Part shown: piece by piece, positions 33,815 through 46,309 of the stretch
Numbering within the stretch: the stretch's first letter is position 1
How the letters are laid out: each line of letters opens with the position of its first letter
Assembly: GCA_014529385.2 (NCBI GenBank)
Contig: CM043966.1
Span: 85,964,087 to 86,028,086, forward strand
DNA: 64,000 nucleotides
Origin: Adiantum capillus-veneris
Lineage: Eukaryota; Streptophyta; Polypodiopsida; Polypodiales; Pteridaceae
Reading direction: 5' to 3'
Notes under the pieces: generated by a model
The model's database searches: none
The model's input: only the letters and a program-made list of their open reading frames with translations
Told to the model about the DNA's origin: nothing
Position numbers and translations under genes: made by a program

Positions 33815-35916
33815 TTACAGCTCAAAAGGCATACTATTGTAGATAGACTCACTAACATCAAGTGATATTGTATATAGTTTTGAGTTGCTGGGATGGGGTA
33901 TCATGGGGATTTTGATTGCCCGAACAAGATGTGAATATATGAACACCTCTGGCTTTTTGTCCAAAATCTCGTAGGTATGCTCATTTATCATACGATAGTA
34001 AAATCCTTTGATAGCATAGGATACTCGCCCAATAATATTTCCCCAGTCATCTTCAGCGTCTGAATGAAACTCCTGAAAAGCTGCAGTGCATTTCACTATA
34101 TAGAAATCCACTTTTTCTTCATTGTCATTTGGTGCGGGAATAGCAAAATTATCACCAACAATAAGAGCTTGACTAAGGGTGTCATAGTGTCCTTCATACG
34201 CTGCATCCTCATTTATTTCGTCGTCATCGTCCTCCCCTTCTTCTGTAGGCTCCAAAATAAGGTATGTCCAGAAAGGAACGTGTGACTTGCTCACACATCT
34301 CCTCCACTTTTCCTGTTTACATACACTACAGAAACAAGACAGTGAACGTGTTCTCAAAGCAGTTGTATCATGCTCTGAATATGTAGAAACAGAGTGCATT
34401 GAGCGGGTATTTTTTATAGCCTTCACATCCCAATTTTTTCCCCTTTCGACATCTCCCAATTCAATCACCCAAAAAATCTTGCTTACATAACGGGCCTGGG
34501 ATGCATAGGTGGCTGTAGCACCATCTGACAAGGTCCGTCTCAATAATGCCACAACATCTGCAGCACAGTCTATCTTTGGGCAGTTTGGCTCCAACTGGTA
34601 TTGAGTTAAAGACCTTTTTATCACTGCTCCCACACCGTCGTGTTCTCCCTTACCATGGCCGGATCCAAAAAAGTTCCAAGATATTTTCCATCCCGTAAAA
34701 ACACTATATCTGCAATTTATTCGATGGATAGAAGAAGATTAATATACTCTTGGCACGATAAAATTACCAAAAAAAACACGTATTATAATATTACTGATGT
34801 TAGACAAGCATTTTATTACAGCTTTATTGCCAATATTATAGGTCTCTATATTAGAACCACCTTCAGATAATGTTTGTTAGAACATGGTATACCTGGCAAG
34901 GAAATAGAATGGTCTTCTTGCTTTGAATTGTGAAGCAGCTCCATCAGACCATACCCAATGACGCCTTATGTTTAGACCAAATTGCTTTAGCCATTCTGCA
35001 TGTTTCAGAAAATAGTGTTGAACAAAATGTGTGTCATGTTGCTTGTCATCTGAAATGAAGAAGTGAATTGTCTTGTGGATGTCACCTGCATAATATAAAA
35101 ATCAGAAATTATTGAAGGGTTAATACAAAAGAAATAATATTGATCTAGGGTGATGCCGTTACCTGCAATTCGGAAATATGTTATGTGCACAAAAATAGTT
35201 ACTTGATTTGAATACCAGTGCATGGACTGAATCTCATTTTGTTCTTTGAAACTATAATTTTCAGCAAAGTCAACAACTGACACAACAACATCTTCTGGAA
35301 AGCTTTGTATACATTCCTTATATTGTTCTGCTTGCCATCTATACACAAAATTATGCATTATGTATTTCTTAAGATGGTCTTTGAACATGACTGAGAGATC
35401 CTAGCATGATATTTCCTTATGCGACAAGACTTTCCTTTTCTTCTTCAGACCGTCACGCGCAGTTCCTACTTCTAGGTCCTCAAAAATCTTCACCACAATC
35501 TTTTTAGCAATAAATGCAGCCTCTGCAGCACAAAAGTCTAACTTATCCGGGCCACACCTTTTACATTGACCACTCAAGCAGGCAAGGGCATGGAAGATGG
35601 ACGTGTCTGATTTTGGACACAATATAGAGTCCAATAAGGCTGTTACACTCTTGATAGGGTTTTTTGGTGCCTTGCATCCACCATTGTCTTTGCATATGTT
35701 GCATTGACATTGGCAAGCTTTTCCATGCAAACCGAATACAGAACTTTGCATGTGATTTATGGAATCCTTTAGGGAGTACATTTGAACATGTGAAATGCTG
35801 CAGCAAGTATATCGGTCTCTCAATTTCCGCACAAAATATGGCTTCATGTACTCAAACGCCCGTTGCCTTATTACAATTTCAAGGTATTGTTCTTTGAAGT
35901 TGAGAAAGAGCTCCAC
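33815..35916 (-). pseudogene. Copy A: DDE-like transposase gene (last three exons)
   Basis: Exons on minus: 35163-35916, 34893-35085 and 33815-34692. The first has a Cys-rich part (CQCNICKDNGGC, SILCPK, CLSGQCKRCG) and VVSVVDFAENYSFKEQNEI. The second has HWVWSDGAASQFKARRPFY. The third has SWNFFGSGHGKGEHDGVGAV, a second Cys cluster (SCFCSVCKQEKWRRC) and an acidic stretch. The invariant-looking D/E residues in DFAENY, SDGAAS and GKGEHDG suggest an RNase H-fold transposase, by inference. An acceptor (TTGTAG) at 35917 shows that an upstream exon existed and is absent. Damage: TAG at 35401 and the last acceptor reading ACGG instead of ACAG. Confidence 0.75.
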
Positions 35917-36025
35917 CTACAATGAAAGATATATATGGTTAAAGAACATTGAAGAAAAATGCAGGTTTTTATTATCTTTGAGGAAAACTATTGGATTACT
36001 ATAAACCAGTATTTTTATTTCAAAC

Positions 36026-37811
36026 AGAACAAGTTCGGGCACCACGGGGAAGGTCACCTTTTCACTTGCTCCGTTTGTTGCAGAGGTGATGAGAGAGGAA
36101 CGTGTTTTGCAAACCAAGCAGTGTGTCAGCACATCACCGTTATGTGGGAATCCATCATGTGCCCAAAGCCTCCAAATTGTGAATACCATGCAAAGAAATG
36201 CTTGATGGGGGACTGCTCACAATGTGGAGTACGGAGGTTGACATTTTGTCCCGATGAGATAGCAGAGGAGAGCAAGGAGGTGTCTGTGAAGGTTTTCATG
36301 GAGGTTGGAATAGGACAGGTTCACGAAGGTGGGAGTGAGAAGAAGAGAAAGGACTTGATTGTGCAATGGATGAAAAGTGGGACTTTTCTTAGCCTATTCA
36401 GCCCATCTGATAGGCTTCATCAGGCACAACTTTGTCTTCCGCTGGCAAGCCCAACAATTCAAGGACTGTTTGCAGAATTTTCCTAGCAACGTTGTAGTAT
36501 CTGTTATTGACTTTGCGGAGAATTATTCCTTTAAATTTCATAATGAAATTCAGTCAATGCAGGTGGTCTACCCAAGTCACAATACTTGTGCACATCACTT
36601 ATTTAAGAAATGCAGCAGGTGGTACATAGAAGACGCTACACTTCTACATATCGGATGACAAGCAGCATGACACATTGTTTGTACAACATTGTTTCTTGCT
36701 GCATGACAAGTGGATGAAAGAACGAGGACATTCTCTGCAACAACATTGGGTTTGGTTAGATGGTGCTGCTTCACAATTCAAGGCCCATAGACCTTACTAT
36801 TTTGTGGCCAGGTACTATCAAATGACAACCTTGCACATGATGCATAACTTCTCTGCATCCGGCCATGGAAAAGGTGAACATGATGGGGCAGGGGCAGTCA
36901 TCAAGAGAACTTTGATGCATGAGGAATTGAAACCAGATGGCTGGCGTATGAAGTGTGCAACCGATGTTGTCAACTTTTTGAAAGCAACTTTTCAGCCAAG
37001 AGAACAGTCTCAGAGGTGTAATACGCAAAGAGTCTTTTGGATTATTGGCGCGAATGAAGTGCAACGCAATCTGCAATGGGACTGTGAGCGCATCGTTGGA
37101 TCCCACTCATTTCATTGTGCTGATGGCTATTCACAGGACAACCGAACCGCCATACGCTTTCGATCACTTTCGTGCTTTTGTGATCCGTGTATGCGTGGGT
37201 TGTTGAGAAGATGCAGGAACAGAATGCACATTGAAGAATGGAAATATGTTTGCATCAAACCATTGCCAGAGTCCGGGGATACAATTAGGGATGAAGAATC
37301 ATATGACGAGGAGGAGGGTGGAGATTCAACATCGATTCCGATGAGCCAAGTGTCCAACCTGCCACTATATGAAGGATGCCCTGAAATGTTAAGTGGCATG
37401 TTGTCCATAGGGGATAATTTTGCAGTAAAAGTACCTGAGGCAAACAAAGACTTCTACATTATCAAATGCACAGATGTGTTGTACCAAATGGTGAAAGCAC
37501 AAAAGGATAAGTGGCATAACAAAATTGTTAGAGGAGGGAAGGTTGTTGAAGGGCTTTTTTATGGCCAAGTTGAAGGAAAAGCTGATACATACCGGCTATT
37601 GGATCACACATCTCCGGTAATGATCTACTCACATCTTGTTAGGACCATACGTTTGCCGATGGAGCCTATTGCAGGATCCCTAGGTCAAATTTACAATACA
37701 AGTTGTCTACTGAAGTATATGAGAGGATATACAATAGCATGCCATATCATGATGATGAGAGCGACGAAGGTGCGTCCATGTTACTTGAGGGCAATGAGAA
37801 GCCCCGATTGA
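36026..37811 (+). pseudogene. Copy B: DDE-like transposase gene (5'-truncated)
   Basis: The frame enters at FGHHGEGHLFTCSVCC, aligned with FGLHGKACQCQCNIC of copy A, so about the first 60 residues of that exon are gone. It continues with WESIMCPK and CLMGDCSQCGVRRLTFC. A frameshift near 36380 is followed by VVSVIDFAENYSFKFHNEI. After a further shift and a TAG near 36637, the frame is open from 36675 to 37811 with WVWLDGAASQFKAHRPYYF, SGHGKGEHDGAGAVIKRTL and SCFCDPCMRGLLRRC. The two introns of A and C are absent here: LDGAASQFK and GHGKGEH are in one uninterrupted frame. Confidence 0.8.
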
Positions 37812-37819
37812 ACAACTGA

Positions 37820-38410
37820 ATCCGGTAGTCAATAGTACCAAATCTGGTAGTCAATAGTACCAACTATGTGCTTTTTAGTGACCGAGTCAACTTGATTTTT
37901 TGACCCTGAGCTTTATCTGTTCTCTCTATCTAGTTCTGTGTTGGTATGTTACCTTTCATTACATTACTGTTTCAGTTGTCCTCACTATATGTGCATTTGG
38001 TACATTTTGGTACTGTTGAACTTGGGATCTTCTCTGTCCACTATTACAGTACCAAATTTGGTACTTTTTGGTACTGTTGAACTTGGGTGCACGTCTGTCC
38101 ACTATTACAGTACCAAATTGGAACTTCTTGAACTTGCTATATCACTTATGATTTACTTTATTGCTCTATTTGGTTCTGTGTTGGTATGTTACCTTTCATT
38201 ACATTACTGTTTCAGTTGTCCTTACTATATCTCTACTTTCTGGTACTGTTGAACTTGGGTGCACGTTGGTCCACTATTACAGTACCAAATTTGGTACTTT
38301 TTGGTACTGTGTTGAACTTGGGTGCACTCCTGTCCACTATTACAGTACCAAATTTGGTACTCCTTGAACTTGCTGTATCACTTATGGTTTACTTTATTTC
38401 TTAGTATTTT
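37820..38410. repeat. GTACCAAATTTGGTAC-type palindromic repeats, copy B convergent spacer
   Basis: Tandem units of roughly 57 bp contain ATTACAGTACCAAATTTGGT and TTTTTGGTACTGTTGAACTT. The 18-bp AGTACCAAATTTGGTACT is a perfect palindrome. A 230-bp block is itself tandemly repeated (about 37925-38155 and 38160-38400). Position matches the repeat-filled convergent spacer of A and C. Confidence 0.85.
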
Positions 38411-39879
38411 TCAGTTTGTCTATTCGTATTTGATACGACCACCTTGAGCAATGTCTAGAACTACGTTGATAACATGAAAGGTATGCCAAACATAGATGCT
38501 ATCTGCCTCAAAAATTAAAATGTTGGGCAACTTGGTTAGCTCCAAGAGGTTTCAACAGAATTAGTCAGAGGTTTCAACAGTAGAGATCAAGATACCAAGA
38601 CAGTCTGAACAAGAGAAGTGGTTTTCCATTATGTATAGTATTGGGTTACAAAATTCCACTATTTACATGATTATGGCAATCTACTACCTCGGGGGATCAA
38701 ATTTATAGGAGTACCCCTCCATCTGTATGAAGTAATCAGTAATGTACCCAGAAATATCGTCTTCAGTGTCAAAGACTGGGTTTTTGCGAGTGTACACTGT
38801 TGGGTACCGATCCCTTATCCACCCGAGCAACCAAGGCAAAACAAAATCCAGCAAGTAAAACGGGTAATCGGTTCCTACTACCATGGGATCGTATGATCGG
38901 ATTGCCATACAGTTTTCATAGTCATTTTTAAGAGACTTGTATCTACAATCATCTACAAGAATAGTGTTGCTGGCATCGTACTTCGGGTGCCTTGCCCACA
39001 ACGTCCGTAGCTTCTTCAGGAAAACGGGCTTATCGCCCATGTGTTTGGGCACAACCGGCACCTCCGACATACGGGGCCGCCATATTTCATAGTCCTCTTG
39101 GGAGAGAATATCTGCTAATGCCAAAAAACGAGGTTAGAGGTATGCGTAACTTATGTCCTGCAACATTCAAAGTGGGCATGCTTTACCTGCAAAATATTTT
39201 TTCCTTTTATGGTTGGGGAAGCACGCGTTCACCATGTGTAACAGTTTTTCCCTTCTACAGTAGGACCACAACACTAGGCTGGCTTTCTGTTTAAGCCGTA
39301 GGATGAACTGCTCCGCATCCGGCCTTACAAGACAAATTACATTCTTTTGGAGATAGACTATCCGTGGCGTGTGCTCCTTTGGCAGGCACTCGAGTTCCTC
39401 AGGGATTTCGCTGCAGTTGGTTAGTAGAACGCCATTAAGATCAAGCACAATCATCCGCCCGCGTCTAGCAGCCACATCAGGCTGCAACAATGTGGTTGCT
39501 GGTGTCTCGTCTAGCCACCAACTTATTACAACACCAACAAACATAATGAGTGGGGAAAAATACACAGTGCAAACATCATATCTAAAACAAAAAACTAGTC
39601 CAGAAACTACCAAATTTGGTACTATATTGCACAAGTGATAAGGACTATCCGAAATCGCAAGTTCAAGAAGTACCAAATTGGTACTGTAATAGTGGACAGA
39701 CGTGCACCCAAGTTCAATAGTACCAAAAAGTACCAAATTTGGTACTGTAATGCACATATAGTGAGGACAACTGAAACAGTAATGTAACAAAAGGTAGCAT
39801 ACCAACACAGAACTAGATAGAGAGAACAGATAAAGCTCAGGGCCAAAAAATCAAGTTGACTCAGTCACTAAAAAGCACA
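37867..39879. repeat. Inverted repeats (~250 bp arms) flanking the copy B HAD gene
   Basis: The left arm begins TGTGCTTTTTAGTGAC at 37867. The right arm ends in its reverse complement at 39879. They match over about 245 bp (left to about 38140, right from about 39640) with a few substitutions and one extra 57-bp unit on the left. The enclosed 1.2 kb holds both HAD exons. No clear target duplication is visible outside the arms. Confidence 0.8.
38684..39544 (-). CDS. Copy B: FCP1/NLI-like HAD phosphatase-type gene (two exons)
   Basis: Exon 1 is 39187-39544 (ATG at 39544, MFVGVVISWWLDE) with donor CAG|GTAAAG. Exon 2 is 38684-39111 after acceptor TTAGCAG. Both are open, about 260 residues in all. 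Motif I is MIVLDLNGVLLTNC, motif II VLWSYCRREKLLHMV, the Lys region GDKPVFLKKLRTLW, and motif III NTILVDDCRYKSLKND. The C-terminus has YITDYFIQMEGYSYKF. Asn at the second motif I position also occurs in plant HAD relatives as I recall them, so phosphatase activity is uncertain. A short hydrophobic start (FVGVVISWW) is not a convincing signal peptide. It is the best-preserved gene in the window. Confidence 0.78.
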
Positions 39880-39908
39880 AAGTGCGGAATACAATAGATT
39901 CTCACTGG

Positions 39909-42900
39909 CTACAGTTTGCATGCACGGGATAATTGATCACGGGCGCGATTGTGCTTCTTTCTCTGCAAACAAAAAAGTTCCTGCAGGGTCAGGGAATCAG
40001 GGGAATCACCTCTCCGCTTTGAAACAGCATCGACAACAGTAGAGTCAACGCCCCCGTCGGTGCTGTCCACAATAGTATCGTTCGCAAGTACTTTTTCCTG
40101 CTCATCCTCGGCCTCCCTCCGATCTTTGTTTCCTTCCGACCCCTCTTTGACCTCCCCTTCACTCCCCTTTGTGGTTTCCACCCCCTCCCCAACACCCGCC
40201 TTTGTGGGTTCTTCCTCTCCCTTCTTGGCCGTTGCTTCATCGAGCTTTGTGTTGGCAACATCCTGGCTTTCCTCCGCATCCAGCTCCACAACAACAGGGA
40301 CTTTACCTTCCTCCTTGTCCTTAGTCTTTTTACCATCTCTGGCCTCCTCCTCACTTTTACTTTCGCTGTCACCTGTCTTTTTATCATCTCTGGCCTCCTC
40401 CTCACTTTTACTTTCGCTGTAACCTGTTGCCTCACATCTTTGCCCCGTCACATTGTCTTTCCCTACAGAATTACCTTGCTTCAGATCGTGGAGAACATCT
40501 GATATCTCCCTTGTCACCTCATCCACGTCCCATATTCGACTTGCAGCCGACTTTGTGATGTGCTGGTTAGCAACTGCAGCATCCTGCTCCTCTGCAAACA
40601 CAAAGAAAGACAACACATAATAACTTGTATGAAAACCTCACTAAGTTGCAAGTGCGCATATGTATTAAAAAATGCACACATACTTACTCTTGACAACTTG
40701 AAGCCCACTGGCCCAGGACTTTGCCAAATCAGAGATTACCATATTACAACCCGGCTTGACACACTGATCCCTGCTTTGTAACAGAGCACTGAAGCACAAG
40801 AGATGATACTGGTGTCGGCACTCTAGCATGAAGGTTCCGACTACATGTGCGCACTCAAGGGCTCACCGCATGCAACACACATACCAAACACCGGGATCAC
40901 ATTTACCGAATCATTAACTTGGGGCCTAGGATATAGTAGGAACCTCTTCCCAAGCCTGATATCATACAACATCTCCTTCACAAATAGGGTATGCTCTTGA
41001 CCTTCCTTCCATTTTTTCTCCAGAGTGTCATACTCAGCCTATTGAAAACCAGCGATCCCAATTAGTTTCAAAAACTACCAAGAAGTCATACCGAGACTGT
41101 TACTACCAAAAACTACGAAAACTACCAAACTTGTACTACGAAACAGAACCCAAACTACCAAAACTACCAAAAACTACCAAACTCGGGAATCATATAGTAC
41201 CAAAAACATATAAATACCCTCAATGCATAACTAAACTACCCAAACCTTATCAAAACTACCAAAAGCCACTTTTTGCAGCACTTTCAAATAGTACCTAAAA
41301 GTACCAAAACTACCAAAATCAAACTACCAAAAGCCACTTTTTGAAGCACTTTCAAATAGTACCTAAAAGTACCAAAACTACCAAAATCAAACTACCAAAC
41401 AAGCTTTTTGCATCACTTTCAAATAGTACCTAAAAGTACCCAAAACTACCAAAACTACCAAAATCAAACTACCAAACAAGCTTTTTGCATCACTTTCAAA
41501 TAGTACCTAAAAGTACCAAAACTACCAAAACTACCAAAATCAAACTACCAAACCCACTTTTTGCAGCACTTTCAAATAGTACCTAAAAGTACCAAAACTA
41601 CCAAAACTACCAAATCAAACTACAGAAGCCACTTTTTGCAGCACTTTCAAATAGTACCTAAAAGTACCAAAACTCCCAAAATCAAACTTTCAAATAGTAC
41701 CAAAACTACCAAGACTACCAAAGAAACACTTTTTGCAGCACTTTTAAAAACTACCAAAACTACCAAAATCAAACTACCAATTACACTTTTGCAGCACTTT
41801 CAAATAGTACCTAAAAGTACCAAAACTAGCAAAACTACCAAAGCTATCAGAATAAAACTACCATAACACCTTTTGTAGCACTTTCAAAAAGTACCTTAAA
41901 GTACCAAAACTTCTTCATAGTACCAGAAATACCAAACCATAAGACAGAAGGAAACCATAAACTACCTAGAATAAAAACAATTCTACCATGAGTACCTAAT
42001 ACTACCAATCCCACCAAACCAAGCATAAACAGTTCTATCAAAGGTACCTAACACTAGCAATCCCACCAAACCAAGCATAAACAGGTCTACCAAAGGTACC
42101 TAACACTACCAATCCCACCAAACCAAGCATAAACAGTTCTACCAAAAACTCCCAAAACTACCAACACCTGTTGCTCTAGAATCTCCTTGTCGAGCAATGA
42201 CATATCTTCACTGATTCCGTATCGACGTAGCATCCTTTGACTGGCAGCCAAATCAGCTTCTATCACATTGATTTCTGCGTCATCGCCAGTGTTGGCCTCT
42301 CTCAGTGTTTCCAGTTGGGTCTCATATTCCTTGATGTTGTCCATAATCTGCTTGACAAGTTTATTGGAACCCTCTGTCCTCAAGAGTGTTTCCTTCTTCT
42401 GCTTCAGAGACATTGTCAACTCTTTCAGCCTATCGGCTACCCTGACACATGTTCGAGGGACTCTCCCAACCGTAGCTTCAAGGTCCGCAATATAATCAGG
42501 TGTCTTCTCCTCATAACGCTGTGGGGGGACTTTCTGTGTAGGGGGCATACTACCGACTGGCGTAAGTCGGGGCTTCTTGGTATTTGACGGGCGGCCTCCT
42601 TGGGACGCACCGTTTGCCTTTCGCCAATTCTCAACCTTCTTTTCCAAGCCTCTTGGTCGGGAGGAGCACATGTTGAGTACACTCTCACCAAACCTGGCCC
42701 ATGCAACCCTGTGGCCCGCAGGGTCCTTTGTGGCTGCATGACACTTCTCATATGCAAAACAGCGGGCAAATTTTGTAGTGATCTCCCCACATGATGGTGG
42801 GGCTTGGTACACCTTATGGAACAGGAACCTGTATTCATCCTGAAGCCGTGGCTGCACGTGATTTAAGTAAATCTTTGTCTTCTTCTGGCTGGAATGCCTG

Positions 42901-43696
42901 AATACAGTGAGCCACTGGTCATCGGGGATGTCATCTTCCATAAGATCCTTTGGCAGCACCCCCTCCATGCTCAATCCATACTCATCATGAAGCTCTTGTG
43001 CTGTATAACAGAACTTTGTCAAGATAGGGTACTCCTCCATCTTGTTTTTTCCTGCGATGTGGAAACAACACGCAAGTAAAGACATGCCCTCATTATATGC
43101 CTCATTTCAGTTGTGCAAAACAAAACACATGGAATGAAATGAACGTATCTCATTGAAGTGATAATTGCAAAATTCAGTTGTGTACAAAGCCAAATTTGGT
43201 ACTCGTTAGTACCAAATTTGGTACTAACCAAATTTGGTTATGCTGACATCCCTACTGAGCTTCAACTTTGTGTTATGCTCATGCACAACATATACTGATT
43301 TTTGCACTTGCATGCATGCAAGTTAGCAATCTAAAGATCAGCTTATACATGTAACTTTGTAACTTTCCTAAACCCTAAATTCCTAAGAAGATTCCAAACA
43401 TGCACATGTACTTGCTGCATGCAAAAAAAGCAAATTCAGACGTCATCAGATAAAAGACATGCAGAAGCTTGCATGCATGGAAAATAAAATGGTAAATCAC
43501 TAGAAAACGCACAGCTCTCATAGCACCTACCTTTAGATGTTCTAGATGACCGTGGAGTCTCATCATCGGCAAAAAGAGGCCCAGGCTTAAATGAAGTCTC
43601 CATGGACACAACAGGTTTCTCCCTCTCCACAAAGGAGGCCCCCTTGCTAGCCCTCGTATTTGGGGTGTCGATGTTTCGAGGGGATTTTGCATCCAT
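39909..43696 (-). pseudogene. Copy B: N-domain/coiled-coil/RING protein gene (four exons)
   Basis: Exons on minus are 43531-43696 (MDAKSPRNIDTPNTR; an upstream in-frame start at 43876 is possible), 42168-43051, 40688-41038 and 39909-40591. Splice phases agree at the first two junctions. Exon 2 is fully open (about 294 residues). It has KFCYTAQELHDEYGLSMEG, aligned with the A/C N-domain, a basic linker and long coiled coils ending LDKEILEQQ. Exon 3 has the RING-like finger CVACGEPLSAH...LECRHQYHLLC...CVKPGC, with a frameshift after LSAH. Exon 4 is very acidic with repeated SESKSEEEARD and ends RKKHNRARDQLSRACKL. Confidence 0.75.
41050..42165. repeat. ACTACCAAAA/GTACC tandem repeats filling intron 2 of copy B
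   Basis: About 1.1 kb of units near 65-75 bp containing CTTTCAAATAGTACCTAAAA, GTACCAAAACTACCAAAAT and CACTTTTTGCAGCAC. A second unit type (CTACCAAAGGTACCTAACAC) is at 41990-42110. The intron is the homologue of the ATACCGGTAT-filled intron in A and C. CAG inside the unit creates decoy acceptor-like sites only on the strand opposite to the gene. Confidence 0.85.
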
Positions 43697-43879
43697 TGTC
43701 CTCTTCTTCTTTTTCCCATTGTCCGGTGACGCTTTTTGGCTGTTGATTCCCTTGCTGGATCTTCCTGATTGTGAGTAGCCAGGGAGCTTGTTACCTGCAA
43801 CTGTAGTGGTTTGCAGAAGGCGATGTAGTAAGAGAGCAAGGCGGGAGTTGGAAAATGTGTTGAGCAACTGCGCCACTCA

Positions 43880-45344
43880 CAAACGTAGTCTATGATAAGA
43901 CTTTTGGCACGGTTTCAAAACACCACTCGCATTACTTATTTCCCCACCCACGTTTTCTTTCACGGAAAGTTTAAATCATACAAATTTCCCTCCTACCATT
44001 CTTTAACATAGATGAAAAAAAAGGTTCCCTCCAAAGTGTGGACATATGTAGAAGTACCAACCAGGTAGAAGCAAAATAGGTCCTTTTTTTGTACCACCAA
44101 ACCATGCTTTCACCCAGAACATATATAATTAAAAAACATATGCAGTGAATAGGCACATAGATTGATTGGTAACAAAATATTAAATAATATTTCAAACATT
44201 AAACTATAATATAATCAAACGCATAAGCACTTGTAAAGGTCAAAAAATAAACAAGTCTAGTGTCGCTAATTTAACGATCAAGAGGCACTAGATGTCAACT
44301 ACTAGTACCATGGGCAAGCTTCTCCATTCTCTCTAGTCAATTAAGCCGTTTGATCGTGAGAGCAAAGTACTTCATGTCTGAGGGCTGACTAGAGGCTATA
44401 TCTAGAAGACCTTCTAGTTAAGCTATGATAAAAGGAATTGCATATGAAATCATCGCCTGAATTTTTTCCTTTTTTTGACCCCCCAATGTGTTTTCCACAT
44501 TGATCAATTTTTTATGTGTGTGCTTATTTTGTATTCCTTGGGTGTTTTGCTTCTCAAGGAAAAGTGCCTACACTGGGAACCTCTAGGGCTCTAGTACCAT
44601 AGGCAATACATGTGAGTGAAGTACCAAATCAAGGTGGGATTTCTATTCCAGCTTAAGATTTTCATTTTGGCACTTTTGGTTTTTCGTTTGTTTGTTTTCC
44701 ACTGTAGTTCAATTTTGTAACTTTGGGGGGTCATATTGACACTATTACCCTCCCCATGCTCATCATAATAGTAAAATCCCTTTATAATACTTAAGCTAAA
44801 GGTCAAGAGGGATTAAGCCCACTAGAAATCACTAGTATATTGCACACAATGCTTCATAATACTGGATTAAGAACCTAAAGTAACCATTGACAATTAGGAA
44901 GGCATTTCCCATGGTATTAAGAGAGGAGCTCTAATGTCTATGCTTAGTTTGGTCAGACTTATTGATTCATAAACCTAGACAAGGGACTATGATATGATTT
45001 ATTATATTGAATCTAATGTTTAATACTAAGAAAATGTATTGAATATTGTGCTACCAATCACAATTAAAGCAGACAAAAATGGATGCTGTAAAAGACAAGA
45101 GGCAATGATAATGGACAAGAAACACCTACTCGTGTTGATGATCACACTCGATTCAAAGAGTGAACTAGACAAAGATTGCATGAAGTTCAAAATTCCAACT
45201 ACTACAATGTGTTCTTGTACACACTAGAAAACACAAGGAATACCTCTAGGAGGCACATCAGTGGGAAGAGGCACCAGCCTTTATTGAACACAATCAAAAC
45301 AAGATAAAGAGCCCTAAAATAAGTATTTGCACCCCCCTAGAGGG
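43880..45344. other. Stretch without recognisable genes
   Basis: AT-rich sequence with poly-A/T runs. Short open frames have no recognisable domain and no supporting context. It may hold the outer end of copy B and 3' sequence of Gypsy-3. Confidence 0.4.
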
Positions 45345-45683
45345 TCAATGGAACAAGATATTGTATAGATGGGTGGATATCCCTAAGTCTAAACCTCTAT
45401 CCTTGTCATCGTCAAGAAAAATGAAGTCATCATGAGTGAGACCATACGTGTCATCCGTGTAATGATGTAAATCTTCCTCGTCATTAGTTCCACACATGTT
45501 CACTAAGAATGTCACTAGGCATGTATAGTCATCTTGCTCAAAAGGGTAAGCTTGTGCAATTGGAGAGACGTTCTGTACTAAGTAGGGATCAATCGTGGTC
45601 AAGAGACGTATCAACCATTTTAATTCCTCAAAATGTTTATCACACGCTAGTGTATCTACCAAATCCCATTCACAAGAAAGCAC
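45345..45683 (-). CDS. Unrecognised acidic protein fragment downstream of Gypsy-3
   Basis: 112 open codons on the same strand as Gypsy-3 and 3' of its last module. The C-terminal half is very acidic (NDEEDLHHYTDDT, FIFLDDDKDRGLDL). No motif is recognised. It could be a 3' accessory frame of the element or chance. Confidence 0.3.
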   Translation of the reverse strand: MLSCEWDLVDTLACDKHFEELKWLIRLLTTIDPYLVQNVSPIAQAYPFEQDDYTCLVTFLVNMCGTNDEEDLHHYTDDTYGLTHDDFIFLDDDKDRGLDLGISTHLYNILFH

Positions 45684-46309
45684 CGATAGACTATATGAAA
45701 CACTTGTGAAAAGTAAAGAGGGTACGTATCACTCAAGGTAGGAGTGGATGACTCTAGCATACTAGACATATCTGTACACACAAATAGATTTTGGCTAGTA
45801 TGAAAATATTATAAGGGTCATGCCAAAAGGTCGTGTCCTTGTGCATAATGTGTTATTATGATTTTTGGGTCATGTACTAGAATTTGTAGGCCTCAAGCTT
45901 TTTGTTTGGTGGCTCTTTCTCTTTTACTTTTTTATTTTTATTTTCTTGAGTATAGGGCTATATATATATTCCCTAAGATTGGGAGATTGAGAGGTCAGGG
46001 AGGAAGGTTAAGAGGGGAGCAAGTGAATGATGGATGTCAGCAAACACTCCCCCCTTCCTTGGATAGATCATACCTTCTGGAACGATGTCGTCACCTTTTG
46101 AAACCAGTTGTTCCAAGTTGTAATGGGTGAAGAATTTGACCAATATTTTTCCACCACCTGAGGTATTTCATCTAGTTGCAAGGTACTATCCCATGATTTT
46201 ACTTGAAACATTGTTTTAGGTGATGAATTTACAATGGGAGGTGCTATTCTTTCCTTGTTTTTTTGTACATTTTTGGTGGTAGGTGGAAGTTGCGAAGAAG
46301 TTTATGTTT

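Larger units (their letters stand above)
36026..43876. mobile_element. Copy B: divergent, inverted member of the same family
   Basis: It has the same gene set as A and C but the opposite orientation: transposase on plus (36026-37811), HAD gene (38684-39544) and RING gene (39909-43696) on minus. Protein similarity to A is clear, but nucleotide similarity is low. It begins at 36026 inside the transposase coding region, exactly where A ends. The right end is not defined. I place it near 43.9 kb, where coding content stops. Confidence 0.75.

Noticed and set aside
34640-34870. Plus-strand frame starting MAGSKKVPRYFPS, conserved in C at 62476-62706
   Set aside because: It is antisense to the transposase exon with GHGKGEHDG and its intron. 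Conservation follows from copy identity.
35664-36004. Plus-strand frames over the A transposase first exon
   Set aside because: They are shadows of the minus-strand Cys-rich exon, which aligns with C and B.
39949-40422. Plus-strand Ser-rich frame of 157 codons
   Set aside because: It is the antisense shadow of the acidic exon 4 of the copy B RING gene.
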